Made by a program: the position numbers and the translations under genes. Below are positions 20,201 through 28,799 of a stretch of DNA of 64,000 nucleotides, one piece after another. The notes under the pieces are model-generated. The model searched no databases. It was not told where the DNA came from and saw only the letters and a program-made list of their open reading frames with translations. Each line of letters opens with the position of its first letter. Positions within the stretch are counted from its first letter, which is position 1. Source of the DNA: Sphingobacterium arenae (GTDB lineage: Bacteria > Bacteroidota > Bacteroidia > Sphingobacteriales > Sphingobacteriaceae); the NCBI RefSeq assembly GCF_014692505.1, contig NZ_JACNYK010000001.1, positions 567,922-631,921 on the forward strand. The letters run 5' to 3'.

Positions 20201-20370
20201 CCATCCCGTGTACCAAACCAGATAAATCCATCCTGATCCTGTACACTACATAATATAGCGTTGTTTGACAGTCCTCTATTGACTTGGAAATGATTGAAAT
20301 AATAAGGAGAGCTTACCAACCGTACGGTGGTGACACAAAAAAACAAAAGAAGCCAAAGTCTTGCTAACAT
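17266..20370 (-). CDS. Reg_prop/Y_Y_Y periplasmic-sensor histidine kinase (split HTCS input half)
   Basis: A 1034-residue inner-membrane sensor. An N-terminal signal/TM is followed by two seven-bladed Reg_prop propellers (repeated DxxGxIWxGT-type units such as DQDGFIWFGTRDGLNRFDGY) to about residue 690. Next come a Y_Y_Y domain (YLYRLVGLDTTWTFL; IPPGKYTFEVMAAD), a TM helix (VPAYIIYALFSLGLIGMVLY), HisKA with the phosphoacceptor in FFMQITHDIKTPLTLIKAPL, and HATPase_c ending GSGLGLALAYSFTSLHGG. The protein stops right after the ATPase domain, where a one-piece HTCS would run into a receiver. It likely senses a released oligosaccharide in the periplasm and phosphorylates the adjacent REC-AraC protein. 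Confidence 0.95.
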   Translation of the reverse strand: MLARLWLLLFFCVTTVRLVSSPYYFNHFQVNRGLSNNAILCSVQDQDGFIWFGTRDGLNRFDGYRFKNFFHESENEKSLGSNLIHSLMVRKTNEIWVGTDQGIYIYDPQQEEFSLFDKVYKSESLQISEDQQGNIWFISNSSLHKYDPKTQQVDKTYAERWKEKTHAFCIDQNNEVWIGLKESICHVNSGKEYTFSNGKQFTGGVEELFVDDNNDIWIGTSHHGVYKWNRDSKETQHMIKNIGNKPLYVREIAQINENQLWIGTESGLFVHDMHTHKTTHITHEKDNPWSLSDNAIYAVMKDNQDGIWIGTFFGGINYYHPQHNLFEKIFPRNSPNSIGGHAVREIVEDGQQNLWIGTEDQGLAYWDQKSNNFINFGPEDGLAHTNIHGLLITGDSLLIGTFFQGLDVIDIRQKKVIKHFDSNNTNQALKSNFIYHIYKTSNGKILLATAPGIFQFIPGENRFIPFKRAPDHVFFTSIFEDREQTLWFTTWRDGLYKLKSGQEKPTRFVHDPKDHSTISSNRVNRVFQDSKGKIWVATESGLCIYDENNQSFKRFTSKDGLPSNLILAMQEDDSENLWISTTKGLVKMNILSHRIETYSLEHGLLDLQFNYNSAFKDSNGLLYFGASKGLIRFDPSSVTDLYKTDFYTPIYITGIQTNQHELTIQDKNSALSKSILYTNSIKLKYDESTVSLDFVALNFASANATSYLYRLVGLDTTWTFLRNNTKANFTKIPPGKYTFEVMAADANKTPISKIKSLEIVILPPFWASVPAYIIYALFSLGLIGMVLYWYDQKMKEKNRQRLEKIKAHKEKELYKAKMDFFMQITHDIKTPLTLIKAPLEKIMLGAEPKKSEKWLKTIHQNTEKLLLMTDNLLDFRKVESEHFSLKLKRQSVASLILICLQDFAPLIESKQIKLTKCLDKTLYADVDIEAMYKILSNLLSNATKYAEKEVHVNLYKVAERASFCIEVKNDGVLLSDEEITQIFEPFQRASTHYRVKGSGLGLALAYSFTSLHGGTLVYKKNSENLNIFVLEIPL

Positions 20371-20578
20371 GTAAACAGGTCTATCCTATAAAAATAGGAG
20401 AAGTTTAGATACCGGACAAGTTGCGCCGACAAGAAAAGTTTTTTTGAGACGAATTCACTGTATATTGATACAATTTTGATAGAAATTTTCTGGATATGTT
20501 TTTATTATGCATTTTTCTTTTCAATGGAACCGAAATGTTGAAGAAAAGCTTTAATATTGATAAACTTAGAACAAACGC
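20371..20578. promoter_or_regulatory. Divergent promoter region of the sensor kinase and galM, with paired half-sites
   Basis: TTGAGAC (20444-20450) and TTGATAC (20465-20471) start 21 bp apart, the same spacing as at the other PUL promoters. The sequence 31 bp further, TATTATGC, is a poor -7 match; TATGTTTT at 20495 is closer but differently spaced. A small inverted repeat TCCTAT-AAAA-ATAGGA (20384-20399) lies just upstream of the kinase start. Possible autoregulation of the sensor or control of galM is inferred. Confidence 0.45.
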
Positions 20579-21727
20579 ATGAAGAAAAATCAAATAAACC
20601 TACTATCCGTATTATTAACAATACTCGTCGGCGCCTGCCAAAGCCCAGTGAAAGAGCAGAAGACTGTTTCGGGGCTCGACCGGAAGAATTTTGAAGATGT
20701 AATAGAAAATAAAAAGACAGATCTGTTTATCTTGCGAAATAAAGCAGGAGTAGAAGTTTGTATAACAAATTATGGTGGTCGGATAGTCTCCTTCATGGTG
20801 CCTGATCGTGATGGACAGCTGCAAGATGTCGTGCTAGGCTTTGACAACATACAAGAATATGCGGACAAGCCATCGTCATTTGGTGCCACTGTTGGAAGAT
20901 TCGCAAACAGAATTGCTTACGGAAAATTTGTATTGGATGGAGACACGATTTCATTAGATGTTAATGACGGTGAGCATACGATTCACGGCGGGGCAGACGG
21001 ATGGCGTGGCAAAGTGTTCGACGCCGAACAGCCTGCGGATAATTCGCTTATATTAAGTTATGTCTCGAAAGATGGGGAAGCTGGATTTCCGGGTGAGGTT
21101 AAAGTCAAAGTAACGTTTACTTTAAACGAAGAGAATGCTTTGAAAATAGATTATTTGGCAGAGACGGATAAGAAAACGGTTATCAATATGACGAACCACA
21201 GTTTCTTTAATTTGTCCGGAAACCCGGAGACCACCATATTAGATCATGTGCTTTTGGTCAATGCTGATCGCTATACCCCGTTGAACGAGGAGCTTATCAC
21301 TGTCGGTACGATGGAGAATGTGGCGTCAAGCCCCTTTGATTTTACGACCCCTATTTCCGTTAAGGATGCTTTATCACGAGATAGCTTGCACGAGCAATTG
21401 CAACGCGCACAAGGTTTTGATCATAATTACGTACTCCGTACCCCCGGTAAGTTAGACGTTCCTGCGGCCGAGGTGTATTCGCCGTCATCAGGTATAACCT
21501 TAGGCGTGTACACGACGGAACCAGGCATACAAGTATATAGTGGTAATATGTTAGACGGTTCGCGAACAGGAAAGAATGGAGTAGATTACCAAAAGCAAAC
21601 AGGTCTTTGCCTAGAACCTCAGCACTACCCCGATTCGCCAAGTAAACCCGTATGGCCTTCGACGATATTGGAGCCTGGACAGCAGTATACCAGCTCCAGT
21701 ATTTACCGATTTGGTATTAAACAATAG
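20579..21727 (+). CDS. galM: Aldose 1-epimerase (mutarotase), lipoprotein form
   Basis: A 382-residue galactose-mutarotase-family protein that interconverts alpha and beta anomers of aldoses. An N-terminal lipobox (LVGACQS) predicts a periplasmic lipoprotein, common for Bacteroidota GalM paralogues. Family landmarks are ITNYGGRIVSFMVPDRDG, VGRFANRI, the catalytic-His strand MTNHSFFNLSG, QGFDHNYVL, and the catalytic Glu in CLEPQHYPDSP. It lies between the split HTCS and PUL2 and is followed by a strong terminator, so it is probably transcribed alone. It would prepare sugars released by the PUL enzymes for uptake or catabolism. Confidence 0.93.
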   Translation: MKKNQINLLSVLLTILVGACQSPVKEQKTVSGLDRKNFEDVIENKKTDLFILRNKAGVEVCITNYGGRIVSFMVPDRDGQLQDVVLGFDNIQEYADKPSSFGATVGRFANRIAYGKFVLDGDTISLDVNDGEHTIHGGADGWRGKVFDAEQPADNSLILSYVSKDGEAGFPGEVKVKVTFTLNEENALKIDYLAETDKKTVINMTNHSFFNLSGNPETTILDHVLLVNADRYTPLNEELITVGTMENVASSPFDFTTPISVKDALSRDSLHEQLQRAQGFDHNYVLRTPGKLDVPAAEVYSPSSGITLGVYTTEPGIQVYSGNMLDGSRTGKNGVDYQKQTGLCLEPQHYPDSPSKPVWPSTILEPGQQYTSSSIYRFGIKQ

Positions 21728-21744
21728 TATATACACCTTCAGGA

Positions 21745-21785
21745 AAAATGGGCGATGTAAATAAAATACATCGCCCATTTTCTTT
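21745..21785 (+). terminator. Intrinsic terminator after galM
   Basis: A perfect 15-bp stem, 21745-21759 with 21767-21781 (core TGGGCGATGTA / TACATCGCCCA), with a 7-nt A-rich loop and followed by TCTTT. It lies 18 bp after the galM stop and separates galM from PUL2. Confidence 0.9.
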
Positions 21786-22139
21786 ATTATCCCTATCGGA
21801 AAGTCGTTACATTCAGTGCTTTAGGGTAATTGATACAATTATGCAAAAAAATGAGACAATTTAACCGATTATTGCCATTGCCTTTCTCTAAAATTGTACT
21901 AGCAATTAGAAATCGAAAATAGTGATGATGAAATAGCACCGACTAACTAGGTAAAACCTAAGGTATCTCACTTTTTTAAAAAACAAATATAAACGTTCTA
22001 TTAGCGCGAGTTAAAACAGATGATGTCGCTCTACAAACTAAACTCTTAATTAATGAATACAAAAGAAGACACTTGAAAAGGGTAGCAAACCAATAGATCT
22101 TGTATGTAAAAGAAAATTTTTAACCAATATAAAACGTAT
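21786..22139 (+). promoter_or_regulatory. PUL2 promoter region: paired half-sites, -7-like box and long 5' leader
   Basis: TTGATAC (21830-21836) and ATGAGAC (21851-21857) start 21 bp apart. Exactly 31 bp later comes TAAAATTG (21889-21896), one mismatch from TANNTTTG. Transcription from there would leave an untranslated leader of roughly 240 nt before the first gene. No open reading frame or clear structured RNA was recognised in that leader apart from a short TAGGT-AAA-ACCTA inverted repeat. Confidence 0.55.
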
Positions 22140-23579
22140 ATGAAAGTAGAGAAAATGAGTAAAATATGGAAGCCCTTCCATGGAATATGGCTGGCCATGA
22201 TTATGCTTTGCTTTGTGCAGTGTAAGGAGAGTAGTGATGAAGATTCTGTCGTAGATTTTGATCCTTCGAAACCAGTCTCGATAACGGATTTTCTTCCGAA
22301 AGAGGGGGGGGCAGGGAGCAATTTGATCCTTTATGGTGATAATTTCGGTAGCGATCGTTCTCAAGTGAATGTCATTATCGGGGGGAAGCGAGCGCCGGTT
22401 ATCAATGTAAAAAATAATACCTTGTATTGTACCGTTCCACAAGGAGCCTTTGACGGCGATATAAAAGTATCCGTAATTGATAGGGGAGGAGAAGAGGTGG
22501 CGCGTGCCGAGGCTAAAGAGGTATTTGTCTATATAAAAAAGTGGTTGTCTTCTACGCTCGCCGGTAAGTATTACGAAGTGACCAACCAATTCGAAGAAAA
22601 GGAAGGACCATTTGACGACTGTGGAGGATTTAATAATATAAACTGGTTTTCATTTGACCCACAAAACCCAAACCACATGTATGTTATGGCGGAGGGTTCG
22701 AATGCGAGGCTGGTCGATTTGGAGAACGAGTACGTCAGTTATTTTCGCACCGGGCTGTCAAGAGTAAGCTCTATGGCATGGCGAATTGACGGCAATCAAG
22801 ATATGATTTTACCGGATAATCATGCGAGTGATACTAGGGTGGCCCATCATATCTTCGCTAGAGCCAATGGCTTTGCAGCACCGGGAAATCCGATCCTTGT
22901 AAATGCACGCGGCGTGAATGGTGTTATGGTTCATCCTACAAATGGTGAATTGTATTATGGTGGTTTCCGTGCGAACAGTGTATTCCGGTACGACTTTGAG
23001 GAACAGAAAGTGGAAGCCGCTTTTCCAAGTGCTTATTCTGCCAATGCGATCTATATGGTTGTGCACCCTTCGGGAGACTATGCTTATCTAACTAATTTTG
23101 AGAGGCATTATATTATGAAGTCTGAATACGATTACGAACGAAAAACGTTTAAAAATCCATATCCTATTGCGGGAATGCCAGGCCAAAGCGGGTATGCAGA
23201 TGGCGTGGGAACTTTTGCACGCATAAATAATCCAGTACAGGGGGTTTTCGTGAAGAATCCGGATTACGAAGAACAAGGCGGTGAACAGTACGATTATTAT
23301 TTCTGTGACATGGCTAATCATGCCATCCGGAAGGTGACGCCAGAAGGTCGGGTGACTACTTTTGCCGGGCGGGGTAATAGCGGTACTGCTGGATACGCCA
23401 ATGGCGATTTACGTGCGGAAACACGTTTCGATCAGCCTAGAGCTATTGCGTACGATGAAGCACGCGAGTGTTTTTACATAGGAGAGCGTGGTAAAAATAA
23501 AATCATCCGGAAAATTGCGCGAGAAACCGAAGACGACGCAATTCCTGAAAACGAAGAAGAACCAACCGATAACGATTAA
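22140..23579 (+). CDS. IPT/TIG and NHL-repeat surface lipoprotein
   Basis: A 479-residue lipoprotein with lipobox LCFVQCKES followed by an acidic stretch (SSDEDS), a pattern for surface-exposed lipoproteins in Bacteroidota. An IPT/TIG domain follows (SITDFLPKEGGAGSNLILYGDNFG to about residue 125). The rest is an NHL-type beta-propeller, with repeats like YADGVGTFARINNPVQGVFV and CDMANHAIRKVTPEGRVTTFAG. This architecture is found in PUL surface glycan-binding proteins. It is the first gene of the operon and precedes susC by 9 bp. Start may be 22140 or the in-frame ATG at 22155. Confidence 0.85.
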   Translation: MKVEKMSKIWKPFHGIWLAMIMLCFVQCKESSDEDSVVDFDPSKPVSITDFLPKEGGAGSNLILYGDNFGSDRSQVNVIIGGKRAPVINVKNNTLYCTVPQGAFDGDIKVSVIDRGGEEVARAEAKEVFVYIKKWLSSTLAGKYYEVTNQFEEKEGPFDDCGGFNNINWFSFDPQNPNHMYVMAEGSNARLVDLENEYVSYFRTGLSRVSSMAWRIDGNQDMILPDNHASDTRVAHHIFARANGFAAPGNPILVNARGVNGVMVHPTNGELYYGGFRANSVFRYDFEEQKVEAAFPSAYSANAIYMVVHPSGDYAYLTNFERHYIMKSEYDYERKTFKNPYPIAGMPGQSGYADGVGTFARINNPVQGVFVKNPDYEEQGGEQYDYYFCDMANHAIRKVTPEGRVTTFAGRGNSGTAGYANGDLRAETRFDQPRAIAYDEARECFYIGERGKNKIIRKIARETEDDAIPENEEEPTDND

Positions 23580-23588
23580 TGATAAATT

Positions 23589-26500
23589 ATGATGAAGAAA
23601 AACTTAATATTATTATGTGTCATCTTTCTAGGTACCGTCCTTATCTCCTCCGCACAGGATCAGGCGGCTCAGGAAGAGGTAACGATAGCGGGGATCGTCA
23701 CGGATGAGGGGAAGAATCCGCTGATCGGTGTGAATGTTTCCGTTAGTAATGCACCCGGACTAGGAGCAATTACGGACGTTGATGGCCGCTACAGCTTAAA
23801 ATTAAAACGCTATCAAACGCTAGTTTTTACCTACATCGGTTACGATAAGGTCGAAGTGCTGTTGAAAGAGCAGTCACAAGTTAATGTGGTGATGAAAGAA
23901 TCCGATGCCAGTGTAATCAACGAAGTCGTTGTAACCGCTACAGGTAACCAACGTCGGATAGCTGTAACTGGTGCGATCACGACCGTTGACGTGGAGCGAC
24001 TCAAAAATAACCCATCAACATCGATGGCTGATGCTTTGGCTGGCGAGGTGCCTGGAATAATGGCAATGCAATCTTCGGGTAGGCCGGGCGAAGTTTCGGA
24101 CTTCTGGATTCGTAGTATTTCCACGTTTGGTGCGAGTAGTGCGGCGCTCATTTTGGTAGATGGTTTTGAGCGGGATATGAACGAGGTCAATGTGGAAGAT
24201 GTGGAGTCTTTCACCTTGCTCAAGGACGCCTCTGCCACCGCCATTTACGGTAGTCGCGGTGCAAACGGAGTCGTTTTGATCAATACGAAAAAAGGGAAGG
24301 ACGGCAAGGTCAACATCAATGCACGGGCAGAGGGTTTTTACAGCCAGTTTACCAAACTACCCGATTTTGTTGATGGTTACACATACGCATCCATGGCCAA
24401 CGAAGCGCGAACGACAAGAAACCAAGAGCCATTTTATTCTCCAACAGAATTGGAGCTTCTACGGCATGGGTTAGATACGGATCGTTTCGCGAACGTTGAT
24501 TGGATGGACGTCTTGATGCGGGATGCCGCTTGGAGCAAGCGTAGCGTACTGAGTTTTAGTGGTGGTGGAAAGACCGCCCGGTATTATGTGTCCGGCAGTT
24601 ATCAGGATCAACAAGGGATGTACAAAATTGATGAGGCTTTAAAAGATTATAATACCAATGCGGGCTTTAAAAGATATACCTATCGACTAACAGTCGATAT
24701 GGATATCACGAAAACCACGTTGTTACGGGCAGGGGTTTCAGGCTCCCTACGTACGCAAAACGATCCCGGAGTAGGAAGCAATGCAATCTGGACAGCTTTA
24801 ATGGGATACAACCCGATTATGGAGCCTTTGATGTATTCTAACGGTAAGATACCGGCATTTGGTGACGATAACGGCGACCGTTTTAATCCGTGGGTACAGG
24901 CTACCATGACTGGATACAATGAAAACTGGCAAAACAATATCCAAACGACGTTAAATTTGGAGCAAAATTTGAATTTTATCACACCGGGTCTTCGGTTTAT
25001 AGGACGTTACGGTTACGATACCAAGAACTGGAATAATATCAGACGCTATAAATTTCCAGAACTATGGAAGGCAAATCGTTACCGGGATGTAAATGGCGAT
25101 TTATTGTTCGAACGCATAAAAGAGGAGCAATTGATGACCCAGACATCAGGTTCAGATGGTGAAAGACGGGATTTTTTCGAATGGGATTTAATCTATAACA
25201 AAGGGATTGGTAAACATAATTTTGGTGCGATAGCTAAATATATGCAATCCTCACTGGTATTTACCCAAGGAATCGGATCAGACTTGAAAAATGGTATTCC
25301 AAGACGAATACAGGGGTTATCTGGGAGAGTAAACTACAATTATGACCAACGTTATTTCGTAGACTTTAACTTTGGGTATACGGGATCAGAGAATTTCCAC
25401 CGGGACTATCGCTTTGGCTTCTTTCCCGCTTTTTCCGGCGCATGGAATGTGGCCGAAGAGCCCTTCCTAAAAGATGCGGATTGGGTGGATATGTTTAAGA
25501 TTCGGTATTCGCATGGTAAAACAGGAAACGATCGGTTGGGGTTCGGTAATGGGGTGCGTTTTCCCTATTTATATAATATTGAAACGATGGACGGAGGCGG
25601 CTATAATTTTGGTGATTATAATGCAGACAATATATGGTCGGGCATGCGTTATTCCTCTATTTCCTCCCCTGACGTCTCTTGGGAAATAGCAACAAAGAAA
25701 GATCTAGGTATTGATTACTCGTTTCTGAATGATCGCATTAATGGTGCGGTGGATTTCTTTTATGAAAAACGAGAAGGGATTTATATGCAACGTAATTTTC
25801 TGCCGGGCTATGTGGGGCTGGAAAGCGGGGCAAATCCTTCCGCTAACGTTGGGGCGGTCGAAGCGCGTGGCTTCGACGGCAATATTGCTATCAAACAAAA
25901 GGTGAATGCTGTGGATTTTACACTGCGGGGTAACATCACCTACAGTAAAAACGAAATTTTAGAAAGAGACGAGCAGAATACCATTTATGATTATTTATTG
26001 GATAAAGGGCATCGTGTCGATCAGGCGCGGGGATTGATTGCACTCGGCCTTTTTAAAGATTACGATGACATCCGCAATAGTCCTAGACAAACCTTTGGCG
26101 AAGTCATGCCGGGTGATATCAAATACAAAGATATCAATGGTGATGGAATTGTGGATAACGCGGATATCGCGTCCATTGGAGCAACTACACGACCAAATTT
26201 AATCTATGGGTTCGGGGTTTCAGCCAACTGGAAAGGCATTGATATCAACGTACACTTTCAGGGAGCGGGAAAATCCAGCTATTTTATCGAAGGCACTTCG
26301 GTGTACATGTTTCAGCTAGCTAGCGGCTGGGGGAATATACTCAATGATCTCGCGCAAAGCAATCGTTGGATATTAGGCGAAAATGAGGACCCAAATGCCG
26401 AATACCCGCGGTTAAGTCAAGGGGGCAATTCCAATAATTATCGCAGATCCACGTTTTGGATCAGAGATGGTTCTTACATACGTTTAAAGCGGTTAGACAT

Positions 26501-26687
26501 CGGATATTCTCTACCGAAAGCGCTGGTGAACAGAATACGTGTGAATAATGCACGGCTTTTCTTTGCAGGTACAAATTTATTAACATTTTCACCTTTTAGT
26601 CTGTGGGACCCGGAATTGGGGAACCCGACTGGAAAAGTGTATCCGTTAAGTAAAACCTTAGCTTTTGGAGTAACCGTTAATCTATAA
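23589..26687 (+). CDS. SusC/RagA-family TonB-dependent transporter
   Basis: A complete 1032-residue SusC. After the signal peptide comes the carboxypeptidase-regulatory-like domain (VTIAGIVTDEGKNPLIGVNV), a TonB-box-like VINEVVVTATG, then the plug (LAGEVPGIMAMQSSGRPGE; LILVDGFERDMNEVNVEDVE; LLKDASATAIYGSRGANGVV) and the barrel ending in LAFGVTVNL. It imports oligosaccharides across the outer membrane using TonB energy, partnered by the SusD gene 12 bp downstream. There is no STN domain, so it should not signal through an anti-sigma factor. The start could be either of two adjacent ATGs. Confidence 0.97.
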   Translation: MMKKNLILLCVIFLGTVLISSAQDQAAQEEVTIAGIVTDEGKNPLIGVNVSVSNAPGLGAITDVDGRYSLKLKRYQTLVFTYIGYDKVEVLLKEQSQVNVVMKESDASVINEVVVTATGNQRRIAVTGAITTVDVERLKNNPSTSMADALAGEVPGIMAMQSSGRPGEVSDFWIRSISTFGASSAALILVDGFERDMNEVNVEDVESFTLLKDASATAIYGSRGANGVVLINTKKGKDGKVNINARAEGFYSQFTKLPDFVDGYTYASMANEARTTRNQEPFYSPTELELLRHGLDTDRFANVDWMDVLMRDAAWSKRSVLSFSGGGKTARYYVSGSYQDQQGMYKIDEALKDYNTNAGFKRYTYRLTVDMDITKTTLLRAGVSGSLRTQNDPGVGSNAIWTALMGYNPIMEPLMYSNGKIPAFGDDNGDRFNPWVQATMTGYNENWQNNIQTTLNLEQNLNFITPGLRFIGRYGYDTKNWNNIRRYKFPELWKANRYRDVNGDLLFERIKEEQLMTQTSGSDGERRDFFEWDLIYNKGIGKHNFGAIAKYMQSSLVFTQGIGSDLKNGIPRRIQGLSGRVNYNYDQRYFVDFNFGYTGSENFHRDYRFGFFPAFSGAWNVAEEPFLKDADWVDMFKIRYSHGKTGNDRLGFGNGVRFPYLYNIETMDGGGYNFGDYNADNIWSGMRYSSISSPDVSWEIATKKDLGIDYSFLNDRINGAVDFFYEKREGIYMQRNFLPGYVGLESGANPSANVGAVEARGFDGNIAIKQKVNAVDFTLRGNITYSKNEILERDEQNTIYDYLLDKGHRVDQARGLIALGLFKDYDDIRNSPRQTFGEVMPGDIKYKDINGDGIVDNADIASIGATTRPNLIYGFGVSANWKGIDINVHFQGAGKSSYFIEGTSVYMFQLASGWGNILNDLAQSNRWILGENEDPNAEYPRLSQGGNSNNYRRSTFWIRDGSYIRLKRLDIGYSLPKALVNRIRVNNARLFFAGTNLLTFSPFSLWDPELGNPTGKVYPLSKTLAFGVTVNL

Positions 26688-26699
26688 CGAAATAAAAAA

Positions 26700-28778
26700 A
26701 TGAAAAGAATAACTATACTATTATCCGTTGTTGGGCTAATCCTTATTGCCGGCGGATGTAAAAAATATTTAGATTCGGATTATCTGTTTGATGAACGCAT
26801 GACGATCGAGGATGTATTTAGCAATCGGGATTATACCGAAAGATGGTTGGCACGTGCCTATTATTTCTTGGGGACCAATGCCATGCAGGATGTCAGTAGC
26901 AAAAAGTCGGTGATGTTCAACTTTGCCGACGATATGTATTACGGTGATGAGAATGATGAATACGCGCGGTGGCGGAAAGGACAATATGACGAAAACGGGC
27001 TTAGTGGAGAGAATAAAGGAATTTGGAGCACCGGATACCAAGGCATCCGACAGGCAACGGTTTTTATAAATAATATTCATTTAAATCAAGAATTTTCAGA
27101 TTTTGAACGCGAAGACTTGAAATCGCAGGCGCGTTTTCTAAGAGCCTATTTTTACTGGGTGCTGCTTCGTACGTTCGGTCCTGTCCCGCTACTTCCTGAT
27201 GAAGGAATTGATTATACCAAAAGCTACGATGACATTGCGTTACCGCGGAATACGTACGAGGAATGTATTAATTACCTCGCAGGTGAATTGGTGGAAGCGG
27301 CCAAGGCACTACCCATGTCGCGTGGTATCCAACAGATTACGAGACCCACGCGCGGAGCGGCTTTGGCTCTCCGAGCCAGAGTATTGCTATTTGGTGCAAG
27401 CCCGCTTTATAATGGAAAGGCGCCAGCTGACGTCGCAGCGGCACTGGTGGATAAGCAAGGAAATCCTTTATTGTCTATGACTTATGACGAGTCCAAATGG
27501 GCCCGTGCGGCGGCGGCGGCAAAAGATGTGATGGATCTTGGTCGTTATCAGCTGTATGTCTCTTATAGAAGAACTACAGGTGATATCGCTTATCCTGCTA
27601 CCGTGACACCACCGTATGACGCACAATTCTCTGATAATAATTGGCCGATGGGCTGGCGAGATATCGACCCTTTCGAATCATATAGGTCGTTGTTCAACGG
27701 AACTGTTCCTGCTTTTCAAAATCCCGAATTGATTTTTACACGCGGTCAGAACCAAGGCAGCGAAAGTATTAAAGTCATGGTGTTGCACCAGTTGCCTAGA
27801 CTGGAAGGTAAGGGGTACAATTCTCATGGTATGACCCAAAAACAAGTGGATGCTTACTACATGAACGATGGAACAGATATACCCGGGATGAACGACATGT
27901 ATGCTGGCAGAACGAATTATGAAGGGCGATACAATACCGAAGCTCGACGATCCGGTTTGGTTACACAAGAGGAACTTTCCAGCTATCCCGAATTGGGCCC
28001 TTTGGGCGTCGACGTACACAAGCAGTATGTCCAACGGGAGCCCCGTTTCTATGCATCTGTTGGTTATAATGGCGCTACATGGCATCTGTTAAGTGGAGAA
28101 GCTAGTAAGGAAGAGGTTAACAATGCGCAGATATTTTACTATCGCGGATATGCCAATGGCTATAAAAATACAACCTATTGGCCGAGAAGTGGTGTCGGCG
28201 TTAAGAAATATGTACATCCAAATGACATTAGTAACACGACCGTTACTTCGTATGACCAATCGCGTATTGAGGATAAACCCGATCCAGCCATCCGGTATAC
28301 GGAGGTTTTGTTGATCTATGCAGAAGCATTGAACGAATTGAATGGCAGTCATACGATTCCAGCGTGGGACGGAAGTAAAACGCATACTATCTCGCGAAGT
28401 GTTGCGGAAATGAAACAAGGCATCCAGCCTGTTCGAATTCGTGCGGGTGTACCAGATTATTCGGAAGAAGTGTACAATGATGCAGATAAGTTCCGCATAA
28501 AATTGAAACGAGAGCGACAGATCGAAATGTTCGCCGAAGGGCACCGTTACTTTGATTTACGTCGATGGGCGGATGCACCTAGTGAGGAGTCGGCGCCGAT
28601 ATACGGTTGTAACGCATTGGTAACAGATGATAGGAAAGAGCTTTTTCATACGCCGGTTGCTATTCCGTCCTTACCATCCATCTTCACGTTGAAAATGTGG
28701 TTTTGGCCAATTCATTGGGATGAGTTGAGAAGAAATAAAGAACTGACGCAAAATCCAGGTTGGACTATGCCGGAATAA
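26700..28778 (+). CDS. SusD/RagB-family glycan-binding lipoprotein
   Basis: A 692-residue outer-membrane lipoprotein (lipobox IAGGCKKY). It carries the SusD N-terminal region (KSQARFLRAYFYWVLLRTFG, PVPLLPDEGIDYTKSYDD) and C-terminal RagB segment (IKLKRERQIEMFAEGHRYFD, LRRWADAP). It partners the SusC encoded 12 bp upstream. A hydroxyl- and aromatic-rich middle segment presumably forms the glycan-binding face. Confidence 0.95.
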   Translation: MKRITILLSVVGLILIAGGCKKYLDSDYLFDERMTIEDVFSNRDYTERWLARAYYFLGTNAMQDVSSKKSVMFNFADDMYYGDENDEYARWRKGQYDENGLSGENKGIWSTGYQGIRQATVFINNIHLNQEFSDFEREDLKSQARFLRAYFYWVLLRTFGPVPLLPDEGIDYTKSYDDIALPRNTYEECINYLAGELVEAAKALPMSRGIQQITRPTRGAALALRARVLLFGASPLYNGKAPADVAAALVDKQGNPLLSMTYDESKWARAAAAAKDVMDLGRYQLYVSYRRTTGDIAYPATVTPPYDAQFSDNNWPMGWRDIDPFESYRSLFNGTVPAFQNPELIFTRGQNQGSESIKVMVLHQLPRLEGKGYNSHGMTQKQVDAYYMNDGTDIPGMNDMYAGRTNYEGRYNTEARRSGLVTQEELSSYPELGPLGVDVHKQYVQREPRFYASVGYNGATWHLLSGEASKEEVNNAQIFYYRGYANGYKNTTYWPRSGVGVKKYVHPNDISNTTVTSYDQSRIEDKPDPAIRYTEVLLIYAEALNELNGSHTIPAWDGSKTHTISRSVAEMKQGIQPVRIRAGVPDYSEEVYNDADKFRIKLKRERQIEMFAEGHRYFDLRRWADAPSEESAPIYGCNALVTDDRKELFHTPVAIPSLPSIFTLKMWFWPIHWDELRRNKELTQNPGWTMPE

Positions 28779-28799
28779 TAAATTTATAATCTTGAAGAT

